From Prevotella sp. UBA7551 (GTDB lineage Bacteria > Bacteroidota > Bacteroidia > Bacteroidales > Bacteroidaceae), in NCBI GenBank assembly GCA_002479145.1, contig DLLX01000009.1, positions 26,311 to 33,670 of the forward strand: a stretch of DNA of 7,360 bases. Direction: 5' to 3'. Below are positions 6,361-7,360 of the stretch, piece after piece. The translations under genes and the position numbers were made by a program. The notes beneath the pieces were generated by a model. It saw only the letters and a list, made by a program, of their open reading frames with translations, had not been told where the DNA came from and did no database searches. Position 1 is the stretch's first letter. Every line of letters begins with the position of its first letter.

Positions 6361-7360
6361 TTAATGTATAGGCTGAAAATAACGCAATTTGTTGCCCAGG
6401 TAGGTCTTCGTTGTGGGGTGGAAAATGATGATAAGATCACGAAGAAGCCAGTCTGGTCTCCAGGAGACTTCTTCAAAGTAAGGCCTTTTGTCCACAGCGC
6501 AACCAAAAATCCGACCTTTACTATATGCTTTCAGCTCTCGGTAGCCTGCAAATTCTTGCAACAACAGCTTCTTGCTCATATTCCCTTGAAAACTCATCAG
6601 CCATGTATCGGCCTCGCCCATCTTGTCGAGTATAGTCTCAAAGGGTAGTGCAAGAGATCCACTATGGTTGTCGTTGGCATAGGCATAGTCGATATTGGCA
6701 TCCCGATAAAGCATTCCCATGGTGCTTCTACCACCCGGAATGTACCAGACTGTTCCCGTTTTACGTTCAGGCAGGATGTTCCCACGTTTTCCATCCTTCT
6801 TGGCGATACCCTTGAAACGCTGGTATTCTCGTTCCACGGTGTTGAATAGGCTGTCGGCTTCCTTTCCAAGTCCCACTAATCGTCCATAGAATCTCATCCA
6901 TTCCGCCCTGCCGAGAGCGGAAGTCTCCATGTAGTCTGCACATTCGATGATGGGAATCGTTGTCTTTTCGAGTGCACCATATCCACCGCCATTATCGAAA
7001 GGGGAGAGTAGTACTGCGTCAGCCTGGCTATCGATGATTCGCTCCACGTTGGGGTTCATGGCTTCGCCACAATCGGCAATAGCATCATTTTCCCCTTGGT
7101 TTTTGAGCCTTCGTTGTATGTCTGGAATAAGCATATACTTTGAGTCTGCCACACCTATAATCCCTTTTCCCCCTCCAAGCCACTCCATCAGATTGGCATG
7201 GGCTGTCGTGAAGATCACCATCCGCTTCAAGGGCACGTGAATGATAGTCCCGTTGGTTTTCGGACAGGTCTTCTCTTTGTCGACAAGGTAGTAGATATGA
7301 AGTGTCTTTCCTTTCTTCCAGGGGTCGCGAAGTTCTACGCGTGTGTAGCCTTCACATTTT
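6361..7360 (-). CDS. Periplasmic substrate-binding protein of a FecB/BtuF-type ABC importer (partial, N-terminus beyond right edge)
   Basis: This would deliver its ligand (ferric siderophore, heme or cobalamin) to the permease encoded just downstream. The frame is open to the right edge and shows 332 residues before the stop. A GTG at 7236 could be taken as a start, but family-like sequence continues upstream in frame (YTRVELRDPW, LHIYYLVDKE), so the real start, with its signal peptide, is off the window, probably some 40-60 codons away. Visible signatures are VPLKRMVIFTTAH, where the first lobe begins, IADCGEAMNPNVERI, LLSPFDNGGGYG, PIIECADYMETSALGRAEWM (the characteristic middle), a long linking helix, TVWYIPGGRSTMGMLY in the second lobe, and WRPDWLLRDLIIIFHP near the end. 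The Bacteroidetes-type length is about 380 residues, consistent with the missing start. Confidence 0.93.
   Translation of the reverse strand, partial: KCEGYTRVELRDPWKKGKTLHIYYLVDKEKTCPKTNGTIIHVPLKRMVIFTTAHANLMEWLGGGKGIIGVADSKYMLIPDIQRRLKNQGENDAIADCGEAMNPNVERIIDSQADAVLLSPFDNGGGYGALEKTTIPIIECADYMETSALGRAEWMRFYGRLVGLGKEADSLFNTVEREYQRFKGIAKKDGKRGNILPERKTGTVWYIPGGRSTMGMLYRDANIDYAYANDNHSGSLALPFETILDKMGEADTWLMSFQGNMSKKLLLQEFAGYRELKAYSKGRIFGCAVDKRPYFEEVSWRPDWLLRDLIIIFHPTTKTYLGNKLRYFQPIH

Overview
The window looks like a chromosomal segment from a Bacteroidales bacterium, most likely a Prevotella-type species. The clues are three copies of the Bacteroidetes -7 promoter element (TAnnTTTG), few Shine-Dalgarno sites, a small secreted protein resembling a type IX secretion (T9SS) sorting domain, an ECF-type sigma factor of the Bacteroidales kind, and a Bacteroidetes-style lipoprotein next to RNase Z. 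The genus is inferred from protein style, not from a search. I saw no IS element, CRISPR array, rRNA or tRNA. No intergenic gap exceeds 132 bases.

Layout. Positions 1-878 (minus) hold most of a zinc-ribbon membrane protein whose end lies beyond the left edge. Positions 928-1629 (minus) encode a secreted GH25 lysozyme, 49 bases upstream of it on the same strand. A short divergent control region (1630-1760) carries one promoter element facing each way, both almost touching their start codons. Rightward from it runs a tight cluster: mazG (1761-2726), a lipoprotein gene overlapping its end (2714-3274) and rnz for RNase Z (3299-4213). After a gap with its own -7 box come a 103-residue secreted T9SS-tail-like protein (4345-4656) and an ECF sigma factor (4709-5260). 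Facing these on the minus strand is the end of an uptake operon: a FecCD permease (5305-6345), preceded by a metal-chelate/cobalamin-type substrate-binding protein (6361-7360) cut off by the right edge.

How the genes work together. MazG (NTP clean-up) and RNase Z (tRNA 3' end maturation) are cytoplasmic housekeeping enzymes sharing a transcription unit with an envelope lipoprotein. The binding protein and permease form the periplasmic and membrane parts of an iron-siderophore, heme or cobalamin importer. Its ATPase is not in the window and does not follow the permease. The GH25 enzyme and the zinc-ribbon protein may be co-transcribed, but I see no clear functional link.

Most of the window is ordinary core genome. 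The less ordinary points are an insertion in the middle of MazG, 37-residue repeats in the zinc-ribbon protein, a secreted protein that is little more than a sorting-domain-like tail, a sigma factor with no anti-sigma gene beside it, and two divergent genes predicted to make leaderless or nearly leaderless mRNAs. I found no convincing evidence of a wholly new system.
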